Shown here one piece after another: positions 36,872 to 45,563 of a DNA stretch of 64,000 nt. Under the pieces are notes generated by a model. The model was not told where the DNA came from. It searched no databases and saw only the letters and a list, made by a program, of their open reading frames with translations. Origin of the DNA: Cypionkella aquatica (GTDB taxonomy: Bacteria; Pseudomonadota; Alphaproteobacteria; Rhodobacterales; Rhodobacteraceae); NCBI RefSeq assembly GCF_030161095.1, contig NZ_BSPP01000007.1:1-64000 (forward strand). Reading direction: 5' to 3'. Position 1 is the first letter of the stretch; each line of letters begins with the position of its first letter. A program made the translations under genes and the position numbers.

Positions 36872-37510
36872 TTAGCGGCGGCGGTCGCGGCGGGCAGACA
36901 TCGGTTGGAAAGCGACGCCGACATGCGCCTCGCAATAGGGTTTGCCGGGCACGGAGGGCAGGCCGCAGAACCAGAATTCTTCGGTTGCCGGATCGCCGAT
37001 CGGCCATTTGCAGGTGCGCTCGGTCAGTTCCATCAGCGACAGCCGCTTGGCGTGCTTTTCGACTTCGCGCACGGAAGCCAGCGCTTCGGGCGAGATTTCA
37101 TTGGCAGAGGGCTGCGGCGGCAGCGGCTGGCCTGCGGGAATGATCGCCTTGCGCATCGGGATCGGCAAGGTGGTGACGCTGGCCGAGGGCGCTGCGGGTG
37201 CGGGGGCTGCCGGGCGTGGCTCTGGCACCACGCGCTCGGCGGCCGCGGGACGCACGGTGGCTTCGACAACCGAGGGCTTTGGCGCAGGTTCAGGGCGCGG
37301 CGGCGCGGTGGGGGCGGGGCTGACCGCGACCTCAGGCTCTTCGCCTTCGCTCGCAGCACCGCCGACGCGGTTCGACAGGCCAAGCCGATGCACCTTGCCG
37401 ATCACCGCATTGCGGGTGACGCCGCCAAGTTCCTTGGCGATCTGGCTGGCAGATTGGCCCTCGGCCCACATTTTCTTGAGCGTCTCGACGCGCTCGTCGG
37501 TCCAGGACAT
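36872..37510 (-). CDS. gcrA: GcrA cell cycle regulator
   Basis: A 212-aa GcrA protein, the alphaproteobacterial regulator that works with sigma-70 at CcrM-methylated promoters. The conserved N-terminal HTH (MSWTDERVETLKKMW, ASQIAKELGGVTRNAVIGKVHRLGLSNR) is followed by a Pro/Ala-rich linker (about 60-135). The Cys-containing C-terminal domain (TCKWPIGDP, FWFCGLPS, GKPYCEAH) probably binds zinc or RNA polymerase. GGAG stands before ATG 37510 (complement). Confidence 0.95.
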   Translation of the reverse strand: MSWTDERVETLKKMWAEGQSASQIAKELGGVTRNAVIGKVHRLGLSNRVGGAASEGEEPEVAVSPAPTAPPRPEPAPKPSVVEATVRPAAAERVVPEPRPAAPAPAAPSASVTTLPIPMRKAIIPAGQPLPPQPSANEISPEALASVREVEKHAKRLSLMELTERTCKWPIGDPATEEFWFCGLPSVPGKPYCEAHVGVAFQPMSARRDRRR

Positions 37511-37696
37511 GGTGAACTCCGGTTCATAAGGGCGACTGAGCGCCCGAATTGAGCACCCATGGGGCTGCACATCTGCGCAGACCCTGTTCTAATCTTGAAC
37601 GCAGCAGATACAAGGCGGGCGCGGCAATATCAAGCGGTGCGTGATTCGCTTTGTGATGTTGCGCCGAATGGGATCAGGGAAGGCAGGGAGCAGATC

Positions 37697-38011
37697 ATGC
37701 ATAACTTTCAGGAACAGCGGGCGGATACCTTTGAAACCTTCGCCAAGGTTGGCCGGGGTGTGAAGCTGCCGAAAACGGCGGTGGTGGTCTATGAGTTCGT
37801 CGCCGAAGAGGTCGATACGGCCTGGGCCGCGGTGGAAAAGGCTCTGCGGGCCAAGGGCTTCAAGACCAGCCACGCCGGCGATGTGTTGCAGGCGCGCATC
37901 GGGCCGATTGCGATTGATGCCGAAACGGTCTGGCAATGGGAGCGTGCGGCGACCGAGATCGTGCTGCCGTTCGAGTTCTATCCCGACGGCTGGGAGTTGG
38001 ACGACGCCTGA
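37697..38011 (+). CDS. RraB-like / hypothetical protein (104 aa)
   Basis: A 104-aa soluble acidic protein. KTAVVVYEFVAEEVDTAWAAVEKALRAKGF and the C-terminal EFYPDGWELDD resemble ribonuclease E inhibitor RraB relatives in fold pattern (a ferredoxin-like half and a terminal DGW). ATG 37697 is preferred to 37559 because the latter would start next to gcrA's own start and adds unconserved sequence. It is divergent from gcrA. Family assignment is tentative. Confidence 0.55.
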   Translation: MHNFQEQRADTFETFAKVGRGVKLPKTAVVVYEFVAEEVDTAWAAVEKALRAKGFKTSHAGDVLQARIGPIAIDAETVWQWERAATEIVLPFEFYPDGWELDDA

Positions 38012-38342
38012 TCTTATTGAGCGGCTTGGCGCCGCACACTTTTTATCTCACCGCCCCGGCCTGCGCCGGGACAGTTCGGGTTGGCGCCAGTTCTGCGGCG
38101 GCGGGAGGGGTGGGGGCGCTTGGTTTGCCTCCGGCGGGAGTATTTTAGAAAGAGCAAGTTGAAGGGATTTGCTCTTTCTAAAATACTCCCGCCGGAGGCA
38201 TCCGCGCTGTCAGGCAGCTAGGACTGTGTGCGTGCGCCGCACGATTTGAGGTGGCACGATTTGAGGTGTTGGGAGTGGCACGCCATATGGTTTCTGCGGG
38301 CGGCAATGCTTACATCACGCTGCAAGGTCAGGGAGACGCTGG
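38012..38342. other. 331-bp intergenic region with a 32-bp perfect inverted repeat
   Basis: No gene is supported. Apart from the inverted repeat at 38126-38200 it contains GC-rich sequence and then, near 38300, a likely promoter region for the ATP-grasp gene. I cannot pick a confident -35/-10. Confidence 0.5.
38126..38200. repeat. 32-bp perfect inverted repeat
   Basis: The left arm (38126-38157, beginning TGCCTCCGGCGGGAGTATTT and ending AGAGCAA) and right arm (38169-38200) are exact reverse complements with an 11-base loop. A 32-bp perfect stem is far longer than needed for termination. From memory, the CCTCCGGCGGGAGTATTT segment is a frequent intergenic sequence in Rhodobacteraceae. Here two copies face each other. 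Confidence 0.85.
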
Positions 38343-39569
38343 ATGAAGAAGATCGCTTTGCCGGAACGAGTGCGATGGCGCGAGCATGCGCGCGAGGTGG
38401 GGTTCAGCTTTGCCGATATGTATGGCGAGCCCTATTGGGACGAAACCTCGGCCTATGCGTTTTCGCTGGAGCAGATCGAGACCGATCTTGAAGATCCCTC
38501 TACCGCCTTGCATGCGATGTGCCGGGATGCGGTGGCGCAGATCGTGGCCAGTGAAGAGTTGATGGATCGGCTGGCGGTTCCCGAGGCGCATCGCGATCTG
38601 ATTGCGGAAAGCTGGCGGCGGGATGACCCGGAAATTTACGGGCGGTTTGATTTGGCCTATGATGGCAATGGTCCGGCCAAGCTGTTGGAATACAACGCAG
38701 ATACGCCGACTTCGCTGTATGAGAGCGCGTCTTTTCAATGGCAATGGCTGGAAGATCAGCTTGCAACCGGCGTTTTGGCCGAGGGCTGTGATCAGTTCAA
38801 CGGCATCCATGAGGCCTTGGTGGCGCGGTTTCGCGATCTGTTCGAGCCGGACAGTGATCTGCATTTCACTGCCATCGGCGGCAATCCTGAAGATTATGCC
38901 ACTGTCGAGGCGATGGGATGGGCTGCGCGCGAGGCCGGTTTGGGGGCGCATTACTGCGATCTTGACAAGATTGCGGTCAACAAGGACGGGCGGTTTCTGG
39001 ACGATCAGGACCGGGTGATCGGCGTGTTGTTCAAGCTGTATCCGTGGGAAGATCTGTTCCGGGATGAGTTCGCCAGCCATATTGCACGATCCAACTGCCT
39101 GTTTCTGGAGCCGGCCTGGAAGGCGTTGCTGTCGAACAAGGGCCTGTTGCCCGTGCTTTGGCAGATGTTCGAGGGCCATCCGAATCTGCTGCCTGCGTTC
39201 TTTGAACAGGATATAGCCGATGCCATTGCCGGGCGTGGACCAGCCTCGTCAGCGGTTGCCAAGGCGTTTGCGCGGTCCGAGCAGCAGTTGCGCGCGGGGC
39301 ATGTGTCCAAACCGATCCTGTCGCGTGAAGGGGCGTCGGTTTCGATCTTTGAGCAGGGGGTGCTGATCGAGCAGGCGCAGAACACCGACTATGCCGAGCA
39401 TCCGCGCGTGGTGCAGGCCTATGCGCCGCTGCCGCAGTTTGATGGATTTCATCCGGTGATCGGCGCGTGGATTGTCGGCGACAGTTGCGCGGGCATTGGC
39501 ATCCGCGAAGACCGTGCGCGGATCACGCAGGATCTGTCGCGTTTCAAACCGCATTACATTGTCGTATGA
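38343..39569 (+). CDS. ATP-grasp protein, glutathionylspermidine synthase-like (YgiC family)
   Basis: A 408-aa member of the GspS-C/YgiC/YjfC family, related to the C-terminal synthetase half of glutathionylspermidine synthase. Conserved segments are GRFDLAYDGNGPAKLLEYNADTPTSLYE near 100-130, VLFKLYPWEDLF near 231, FLEPAWKALLSNKGLLPVLW near 255 and the terminal GAWIVGDSCAGIGIRED. It should ligate an amine to a carboxylate using ATP; whether spermidine is the substrate is not known. A DUF1190 lipoprotein follows 36 bp downstream, the usual ygiC-ygiB partner. Confidence 0.87.
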   Translation: MKKIALPERVRWREHAREVGFSFADMYGEPYWDETSAYAFSLEQIETDLEDPSTALHAMCRDAVAQIVASEELMDRLAVPEAHRDLIAESWRRDDPEIYGRFDLAYDGNGPAKLLEYNADTPTSLYESASFQWQWLEDQLATGVLAEGCDQFNGIHEALVARFRDLFEPDSDLHFTAIGGNPEDYATVEAMGWAAREAGLGAHYCDLDKIAVNKDGRFLDDQDRVIGVLFKLYPWEDLFRDEFASHIARSNCLFLEPAWKALLSNKGLLPVLWQMFEGHPNLLPAFFEQDIADAIAGRGPASSAVAKAFARSEQQLRAGHVSKPILSREGASVSIFEQGVLIEQAQNTDYAEHPRVVQAYAPLPQFDGFHPVIGAWIVGDSCAGIGIREDRARITQDLSRFKPHYIVV

Positions 39570-39605
39570 GACCTGCAACCATTCGGACCAAGAGGTGACG
39601 CAATC

Positions 39606-40187
39606 ATGACCAAACGTTCAAGCCGTGTCGCCATCGCGATCCTTGGGGCTGCCGCTTTCGCGCTTGCCGGATGTCAGGAGGAGCAGGTCGATGCGGCGGC
39701 TTTCCCCGATCTGAAAAGCTGCACGGATGCGGCGGCGGCGCAGGGTGTGTTCTCGGCGGAAGATTGCAAGCTGGCTTTTGCCGAGGCCGAGGCTTTGCAT
39801 GTTGAGGCGGCACCGCGCTATGACAGTCTTGCGGTGTGCGAGGAACAGCATGGGCAGGGCGCTTGTGGGTCAGAGGCCGGGGCGCAACAGGGTGGGTCCG
39901 GCAGCATCTTTATGCCGCTGATGCTGGGCTATCTGATGGGCAATATGCTGAGCAATCGTGCGGGCGTTGCGGCGAGCCAGCCTTTGTACAAGACTGCAAG
40001 TGGTGGGTATACCAATGCTTCGGGGTCGAGCGTGTTTTCCACCAACAAAGGCTCTGCAAAGCTGGGCACGTCGCAATTCACCCGCCCCAGCGCGACTGTG
40101 GGGCAAGCGCCGATGACGCGTTCTACCGCATTGTCGCGCGGTGGCTTTGGCCAATCGGCGGGTGGGCGGGTTGGATCGGGGAGTTAA
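39606..40187 (+). CDS. DUF1190 lipoprotein (YgiB-like)
   Basis: A 193-aa predicted lipoprotein with lipobox LAGC (residues 20-23) after a short signal. It has conserved Cys pairs (LKSCTDAAAAQG..CK, CEEQHGQGACG), a short hydrophobic segment (FMPLMLGYLMGNML) and a Ser/Gly/Thr-rich tail. This is the DUF1190 pattern. It is paired with the ATP-grasp gene, here in the order ygiC-then-ygiB. Function unknown. It ends 15 bp from the convergent kinase gene. Confidence 0.83.
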   Translation: MTKRSSRVAIAILGAAAFALAGCQEEQVDAAAFPDLKSCTDAAAAQGVFSAEDCKLAFAEAEALHVEAAPRYDSLAVCEEQHGQGACGSEAGAQQGGSGSIFMPLMLGYLMGNMLSNRAGVAASQPLYKTASGGYTNASGSSVFSTNKGSAKLGTSQFTRPSATVGQAPMTRSTALSRGGFGQSAGGRVGSGS

Positions 40188-40202
40188 GCTGGCGCGGGCC
40201 GT

Positions 40203-41093
40203 TTAGCGCGCGATGGGTGCGGCGGGCTGGCCTGCAACATGGGCGGCGGCGGCGCGTGAGGCGGCAGCACAGGCAAGCTTAAAGTCAAAACCGCCGACCA
40301 GACAGGCCGCCAATGCGCCGATAAACGCATCGCCTGCGCCGTGCGAGTTGACGGCTTTGATTTTTTCGGCGGGCATCGAGAAATGCGCGTCCTCGGCGCT
40401 CCACGCAGCGAGCCCCAGCGCGCCTGCGGTGACGATCACCGATTCAAAGCGATCGGCCAGCTTCTTGGCGGCTGCCGCTGCGGATTTCAGCGAGGTGATT
40501 GCGCCTGCGCCCATCATCTCAGCCTCAACCCCGTTGACCACCAGAATATCGACCAGCCGGGCAAATTCTGGCGACAAGGCCCGGGCGGGGGCGGCATTCA
40601 GCAGGCAGCGGATGCCGCGCGCCCGTGCGGCGGTTGCGGCGGCAAGGTTCACCGGTTCGGGGATTTCGCTTTGCAGCACCAGCAGGCCGACATTGGCCCA
40701 CAGATCGGCGCTGTCCAGAGCGGCGGTTGCGATATGCAGGTTTGCGCCCGAGACGATGGTGGCGGCGTAGTCGCCCTGTGCGTCCATGATCGCCACGCTC
40801 ATCCCCGTGGGGGCCGCAGCGTTTGTCGTCACAAACCGATGATCCACGCCCGAGGTTTCCAGCCGCGCCCGCATGAAGCTTGCGAAATCATCCGCCCCCA
40901 GCGCGCCCAGCATGCGGGCCTGCGCGCCATGTGCCTGCGCTGACACCGCCTGATTGCCGCCCTTGCCGCCGAATTTCGGATACCAGCGCGACCCTACTGC
41001 GGTTTCATCCCGGCGCGGCAAATGGTCGGCCTCGACCATGATGTCGTAATGCAGGCTGCCCACAACAAGGACGATTGGCGCGGTTTGGGTCAT
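40203..41093 (-). CDS. PfkB family carbohydrate kinase (ribokinase-like)
   Basis: A 296-aa sugar kinase. The N-terminal substrate region is VVGSLHYDIMVEADHLP with GGKGGNQAVSAQAHGA, and the ATP/anion-hole motif is NSHGAGDAFIGALAA (catalytic Asp). It most resembles ribokinase. GAGG stands before ATG 41093 (complement). Last gene of the transporter operon (isomerase, SBP, ATPase, permease, RpiR, kinase), so it probably phosphorylates the imported sugar or polyol or an intermediate. Confidence 0.86.
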   Translation of the reverse strand: MTQTAPIVLVVGSLHYDIMVEADHLPRRDETAVGSRWYPKFGGKGGNQAVSAQAHGAQARMLGALGADDFASFMRARLETSGVDHRFVTTNAAAPTGMSVAIMDAQGDYAATIVSGANLHIATAALDSADLWANVGLLVLQSEIPEPVNLAAATAARARGIRCLLNAAPARALSPEFARLVDILVVNGVEAEMMGAGAITSLKSAAAAAKKLADRFESVIVTAGALGLAAWSAEDAHFSMPAEKIKAVNSHGAGDAFIGALAACLVGGFDFKLACAAASRAAAAHVAGQPAAPIAR

Positions 41094-41100
41094 CTTGGCC

Positions 41101-41955
41101 TCATGATCTGCGTTTCGATTGCACGGCCCGCATGGTGCGGTCCAAATTCTGATCGGCTGTGGCGCGGTCGCGCTGCACGATGGCGACGAACAACGCATCC
41201 AACAGGTTCAACTGCGCGATCCGGGCGGTGGCGTTTTCACCCAACAGGGGTGCGTTCTGCGCGGTGGAACACAGCACCACATCGACCAAGCCAGCAAGCG
41301 GGCTTTCGGCGTAATTCGTCACCGCGATGATGCGCGCGCCGTTCTTGCGGGCAAGCTCCACTGCCTCGATCACGGCAGCGGTGGTGCCGGAATGGGAAAA
41401 CGCCACCACCACATCATCGGGGCCAAGCAGAGCCGCTGACATCATCATCATATGCGCATCGTCGAACACCGAAGCGCGCACGCCGATGCGCAGAAATTTA
41501 TGCGCGACATCGCGGGCAATCTGCGCCGAGCCGCCCAAGCCATAGAAATCGCGCTGTTTGGCGCGGTGCAGATACTCTACCGCGCGTTCAAATGCCGCGA
41601 GATCAAGGATGGCAAAGGTTTCCTCAAGCGCCTGCATTGCGGTGCGGAACACCTTTTGCACGATTTCGGAGCTTGAATCCTGTAGCGAAATTTCAGAATG
41701 AAGTGCCGCCGTGTCAGAGCGGTTGTAATCGACCAGGCCCTGCCGAAACTCGCGAAAGCCCGCAAAGCCCAGCTTTTTCGCGACCTTGACCACCATTGCA
41801 TCTGACACTCCGGATTTCTCGGCGACCTCGCGCAGGGGGGTGGCCTCGTCGATATCCTTGCGCGCCAGAATGTCGCTGGCGACCTTACCTTCCAGCGGCG
41901 TCAGGCTTGGCAGCTTCATGCGGATCTGTGCCGCCACGGCTTTTGGATCGCCCAT
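41101..41955 (-). CDS. RpiR-family transcriptional regulator
   Basis: A 284-aa regulator: N-terminal HTH_6 domain (LREVAEKSGVSDAMVVKVAKKLGFAGFREF) and a C-terminal SIS domain (FYGLGGSAQIARDVAHKFL, VVAFSHSGTTAAVIEAVELA) that binds a sugar phosphate. It lies inside the transporter operon, seven bases before the kinase start. It likely controls this operon and possibly iolDCB; candidate sites are at 45538 and 46574. Confidence 0.88.
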   Translation of the reverse strand: MGDPKAVAAQIRMKLPSLTPLEGKVASDILARKDIDEATPLREVAEKSGVSDAMVVKVAKKLGFAGFREFRQGLVDYNRSDTAALHSEISLQDSSSEIVQKVFRTAMQALEETFAILDLAAFERAVEYLHRAKQRDFYGLGGSAQIARDVAHKFLRIGVRASVFDDAHMMMMSAALLGPDDVVVAFSHSGTTAAVIEAVELARKNGARIIAVTNYAESPLAGLVDVVLCSTAQNAPLLGENATARIAQLNLLDALFVAIVQRDRATADQNLDRTMRAVQSKRRS

Positions 41956-41963
41956 ACATCCCC

Positions 41964-42920
41964 CTATTTCCCACTCGTCGCCTTATCAATCAGCATCGCG
42001 ACGATGATGATGATACCGGTGGCCAGCAGTTGATAGAAGGCTTGCACGTTCAAAAGGGTAAGGCCGTTGCGCAGGGTGCCCAGAATGACGCAGCCGATCA
42101 GTGTGCCGATGATCGAGCCGCGCCCGCCCATCAGGCTTGCACCGCCGATGGCAGAGGCTGCGATGGCGTCAAGCTCCCACAGCGTCCCCATCGTGGGTTC
42201 AGCCGCCCCAAGACGGCCAATCAGGATCATCGCCGCCACCGCCGCCATCAGGCCCGAGATCATATAGGCGGCGAGTTTGGTCAGGGTGACGGGCACGCCT
42301 GCAATCCGCGCGGCTTCGGGGTTGCCGCCGACGGCCATGAAATATTCGCCCAGCGGCGTTTTGTTCAGGATCACCCAAGCGCAGATCGCCAGAACGGCCA
42401 CGATCACCACCGGGTTCGGCACGCCTGCCAGCGTGCCGTTGGTCAGCGCGCGAAAGCCATCGGGCAGGCCAAAGATCGGTTGGCCACCGGTGAAGATCAG
42501 CGCCAAAGCCCGATAGAGCGATAGGCCGCCCAAGGTGACGATGAAGGGCTGCAAGCCGCCCCAAGCGATCAGCGCGCCGTTGATAAAGCCGCAGAGCATG
42601 CCGATGCACAACGCGCCCGCCACCGCGAGGCCGAATGGCACTCCAGCGACCATCATCGACGCCCCAAGCACGGCGGTCAGTGCGGCCACTGGCCCCACCG
42701 ACAGATCAATGCCGCCCGAGATGATCACCAAGGTCATCCCCAAGGCGATACAGGCGTTGATCGAGGATTGTTGCAGCACGTTCAAAAGGTTTGGCGCCGT
42801 CAGGAAGGTCGGGCTTAGCACCGCAAACACGCCGCCGATCAGCAGCAAGCCCAGCAGGGTGCCCGCATCGCGGAATTTGATGCGCTGCAACAGCGGGAAA
42901 GGGGTCAGGACAGGGGACAT
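41964..42920 (-). CDS. RbsC-like ABC transporter permease
   Basis: A 318-aa permease of the ribose/xylose/inositol type with about eight to ten helices (LLLIGGVFAVLSPTFL, GMTLVIISGGIDLSVGPVAALTAVLGA, GTLIGCVILGTLRNGLTLLNV). The GGIDLSVG motif is characteristic. It pairs with the RbsA-like ATPase gene just upstream and the binding protein. Confidence 0.9.
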   Translation of the reverse strand: MSPVLTPFPLLQRIKFRDAGTLLGLLLIGGVFAVLSPTFLTAPNLLNVLQQSSINACIALGMTLVIISGGIDLSVGPVAALTAVLGASMMVAGVPFGLAVAGALCIGMLCGFINGALIAWGGLQPFIVTLGGLSLYRALALIFTGGQPIFGLPDGFRALTNGTLAGVPNPVVIVAVLAICAWVILNKTPLGEYFMAVGGNPEAARIAGVPVTLTKLAAYMISGLMAAVAAMILIGRLGAAEPTMGTLWELDAIAASAIGGASLMGGRGSIIGTLIGCVILGTLRNGLTLLNVQAFYQLLATGIIIIVAMLIDKATSGK

Positions 42921-42930
42921 GATGTAAGCC

Positions 42931-44415
42931 TTACGATGCAGGAATGGCGTGGCGGGCGATATTGGCCTCGGTGATCTCGGAGGCTGCCAGTTCAGCGGCG
43001 ATACGGCCTTCGCGCATCACCAGAACCCGATCAGAGACGCGGATCACCTCGGGCAGTTCAGAGGAAACTACGATGATGGCTTTGCCTTGCTGGGCAAGTT
43101 TTTCAATCAGATCATAGATTTCGGCTTTGGCGCCGACGTCGATGCCACGGGTGGGTTCGTCAAACAGGTAGATCTGGGTATCGGCGGCGAGCCAGCGGCC
43201 AATGATGGCCTTTTGCTGATTGCCGCCGGAAAAGCTGCCGATCGGCTTGCTGACATCGAAGGGGCGCAGGCGGACCTCTTGCATCAGCTCTTCAGCGCGG
43301 GTGCGCAGTTTGGTGCGGCGGATGATGCCCCAGCGCGAGAATTGCCGCATCGCGGGCAGGCCGATGTTGCTGGTGACGGGGCGGTGGCGGATGATGCCGT
43401 CGCGCTTGCGTTCTTCTGGCACCAGACCCAAGCCCGCTTTGATCCGCGCGCGCACACCCGATGCCACCGGGCGACCATTGACCGCGACTGTGCCCGCCTC
43501 GGCGCTATCGACGCCCGCGATCAGGCGCAACAACTCGGTGCGGCCCGAGCCTACCAGCCCGGCGATGCCCAGAACCTCGCCCTTGTGCAGGCTGAAGGCG
43601 GCGTTCTGCACGGCGCGGCCCCGGCTGAGGCCGCTGACCTGCAGCAGCACCTGATCGCTGGCAAAGCTTTGATGTGCGACATGGGAAAGCTCGCGGCCCA
43701 CCATCAGCGCGATCACCTGCGGGATCGGCGTGGCGGGCAGATCAACCCGTGCCACCAAGCGGCCATCGCGCAGGATCGTGGCCGACTGGCAGATGCGGAA
43801 CACCTCATCCATCTTGTGGGACACGTAGATGATCGACACACCGCGCGCCGCCAGCGCCTTGATCACCTCGACCAGCCGATCAAATTCGGTGGGCGTCAGG
43901 CTTGAGGTCGGCTCGTCCATTGCGATGACGCGGGCATTGGCGCGCAGGGCTTTGGCGATCTCGACAATCTGGCGCTGTGCCACCCGCAGGCTGTTGATCG
44001 GGGCGGTCACGTCGATGGAGGCATCGAGCGGGGCCAGCAGACGCCGGGCCTCGGTTTGCTGTGAGGCGCGGTCGACCAGCAGGCCACCGGCGCGGCGCAG
44101 GGCTGCGCCAAGGTAGATGTTCTGCGCGACGCTAAGTTCTGGAACCTGTTGCAATTCTTGGTGAATCATCGCCACACCTGCGAGGCTGGCGCTGCGCGGG
44201 CTGGCAATTGTCACCTGCGCGCCGTCAATTTCGATCTGCCCGGCATCGGCTGACAGCACGCCGGAGAGGATGTTGAGCATGGTCGATTTGCCCGCGCCAT
44301 TCTCGCCCAGCAGGCCATGCACTTCGCCGGGTTGCACCGTCAGCGAGACACCGTGCAGCACTTTGTGGGCACCGAAGGCCTTTTCAATCTGCGAAAGCGA
44401 AAGACGCGGAATCAT
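42931..44415 (-). CDS. RbsA-like ABC transporter ATP-binding protein
   Basis: A 494-aa ATPase with two nucleotide-binding domains, as in RbsA, MglA and IatA. Domain 1 has GENGAGKST and [13 protein letters not shown]. Domain 2 has a degenerate Walker A ([12 protein letters not shown]) and [15 protein letters not shown] with [12 protein letters not shown] 44415 (complement) follows AGGA with eight-base spacing, better than the two ATGs upstream. It energises the RbsC-like permease. Confidence 0.9.
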   Translation of the reverse strand: MIPRLSLSQIEKAFGAHKVLHGVSLTVQPGEVHGLLGENGAGKSTMLNILSGVLSADAGQIEIDGAQVTIASPRSASLAGVAMIHQELQQVPELSVAQNIYLGAALRRAGGLLVDRASQQTEARRLLAPLDASIDVTAPINSLRVAQRQIVEIAKALRANARVIAMDEPTSSLTPTEFDRLVEVIKALAARGVSIIYVSHKMDEVFRICQSATILRDGRLVARVDLPATPIPQVIALMVGRELSHVAHQSFASDQVLLQVSGLSRGRAVQNAAFSLHKGEVLGIAGLVGSGRTELLRLIAGVDSAEAGTVAVNGRPVASGVRARIKAGLGLVPEERKRDGIIRHRPVTSNIGLPAMRQFSRWGIIRRTKLRTRAEELMQEVRLRPFDVSKPIGSFSGGNQQKAIIGRWLAADTQIYLFDEPTRGIDVGAKAEIYDLIEKLAQQGKAIIVVSSELPEVIRVSDRVLVMREGRIAAELAASEITEANIARHAIPAS

Positions 44416-44469
44416 CGGGATCATCCTGAAAAGCAAGCGGCCCGCCCGATTGGGCAGGCCGCCGTTGGC

Positions 44470-45519
44470 TTATTTTGCGGTCAAAGTGGCGCGCAGGGCG
44501 GCCATATCGGTGGTCGCATAGGTTTCCACATTGTCCTTGGTGATCAGCGCTTGCGGCGTGGCCACCACGCGCGGCAGTTTCTGCCCGGCAGCCAGACGCA
44601 AGGCCACTTCCATTGCAATCTCGCCGGTCAGCACCGGAAAGCTGTCAACGGTGCCGGTCAGATCGCCCGCGCGGATCGCGGCATAGGCATCGGAGACGCC
44701 ATCGGTGCCGAACACCGCCACTTTATCGGCGCGGCCTGCGGCTTTCACGGCCTCGACCACACCCAGAGCCATGCCGTCATTGTTGGCGTAAAAGCCAATC
44801 AGATCAGGGTATTGCTGCAAGATCGTGCTGGCCGCGTTGAAGGCCTCTTCGCGGCTCCAGTTGGCGGGAACCGATGCGACAACGCTGAACTTGCCGTTTG
44901 CGTTGATGGTTTCGGTGAAACCTGCGGTGCGCTGGCCTGCGGCGTAGACGCCGGGTTGGCCCTCAATCACGGCGACTTGGCCGCCATCTGCCTTGTTGTC
45001 GATGAACCACTGCGCGACCCGCACGCCGTTGTCCTTTTGCACGTTGCCGACGTAGTTGGTCGCCGACGGGATCACCGCGTCATTGACGTTCAGCACGGCA
45101 ATCCCCGCCGCCTTGGCTTTTTCCACTGCCGGAACCAGGTTGGCATCGGTTTGCGGCGAGAGCAGCATCGCGTTGAAGCCTTGGTTGATCAGATCTTCCG
45201 CAATCGAAAGTTGGCCGATCTGGTCGCCTTCGTTCGCGGCGGCCTGATAGACAAAGCCAACGCCCAGCTTGTCGGCGACGTTTTTGTAGCCATCGCCAAG
45301 ACTGCGCCAGTATTCATTGGTCAGGGTCTTGGACACACCTGCCACTTTGGTGCCAGCTGCGGGGGCAGGCAAAGCGCCGAACTTGGCGTCAAGCTCTGAC
45401 CAATCCATCCGATCCGGCTCGCTGTCGGAATTCAGCGGTGCCAGATCCTGAGCGTTTGCCAGACCGACGGTCAAAGCAATAGCGGCGAGCGCAAACGCCC
45501 CCTTCAGATAGTGTTGCAT
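44470..45519 (-). CDS. RbsB-like sugar/cyclitol-binding protein
   Basis: A 349-aa periplasmic binding protein with a 23-residue signal peptide (ending ANA before QDL) and a type-1 periplasmic-binding fold (VAGVSKTLTNEYWRSLGDGYKN, AMLLSPQTDANLVPAVEKAKAAG, FYANNDGMALGVVEAVKAAG). GGAGG precedes the ATG. It could bind inositol, rhizopine or another polyol; surrounding iol genes favour a cyclitol. The exact ligand is inferred. Confidence 0.84.
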   Translation of the reverse strand: MQHYLKGAFALAAIALTVGLANAQDLAPLNSDSEPDRMDWSELDAKFGALPAPAAGTKVAGVSKTLTNEYWRSLGDGYKNVADKLGVGFVYQAAANEGDQIGQLSIAEDLINQGFNAMLLSPQTDANLVPAVEKAKAAGIAVLNVNDAVIPSATNYVGNVQKDNGVRVAQWFIDNKADGGQVAVIEGQPGVYAAGQRTAGFTETINANGKFSVVASVPANWSREEAFNAASTILQQYPDLIGFYANNDGMALGVVEAVKAAGRADKVAVFGTDGVSDAYAAIRAGDLTGTVDSFPVLTGEIAMEVALRLAAGQKLPRVVATPQALITKDNVETYATTDMAALRATLTAK

Positions 45520-45537
45520 TGGATCCTCCCTTTTCAA

Positions 45538-45563
45538 CACGAATTTATGATATGTAGTAAAGT
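45538..45563. promoter_or_regulatory. candidate operator upstream of the binding-protein gene
   Basis: A 26-bp AT-rich stretch (CACGAATTTATG...GTAAAGT) between the isomerase stop and the binding-protein start. Its ends, CAC-AATT and GTAAAGT, recur in the same spacing in the region before the isomerase gene (46574-46599, on the other strand). Sixteen of 26 positions agree. It may bind the RpiR-type regulator of this operon. Confidence 0.35.
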
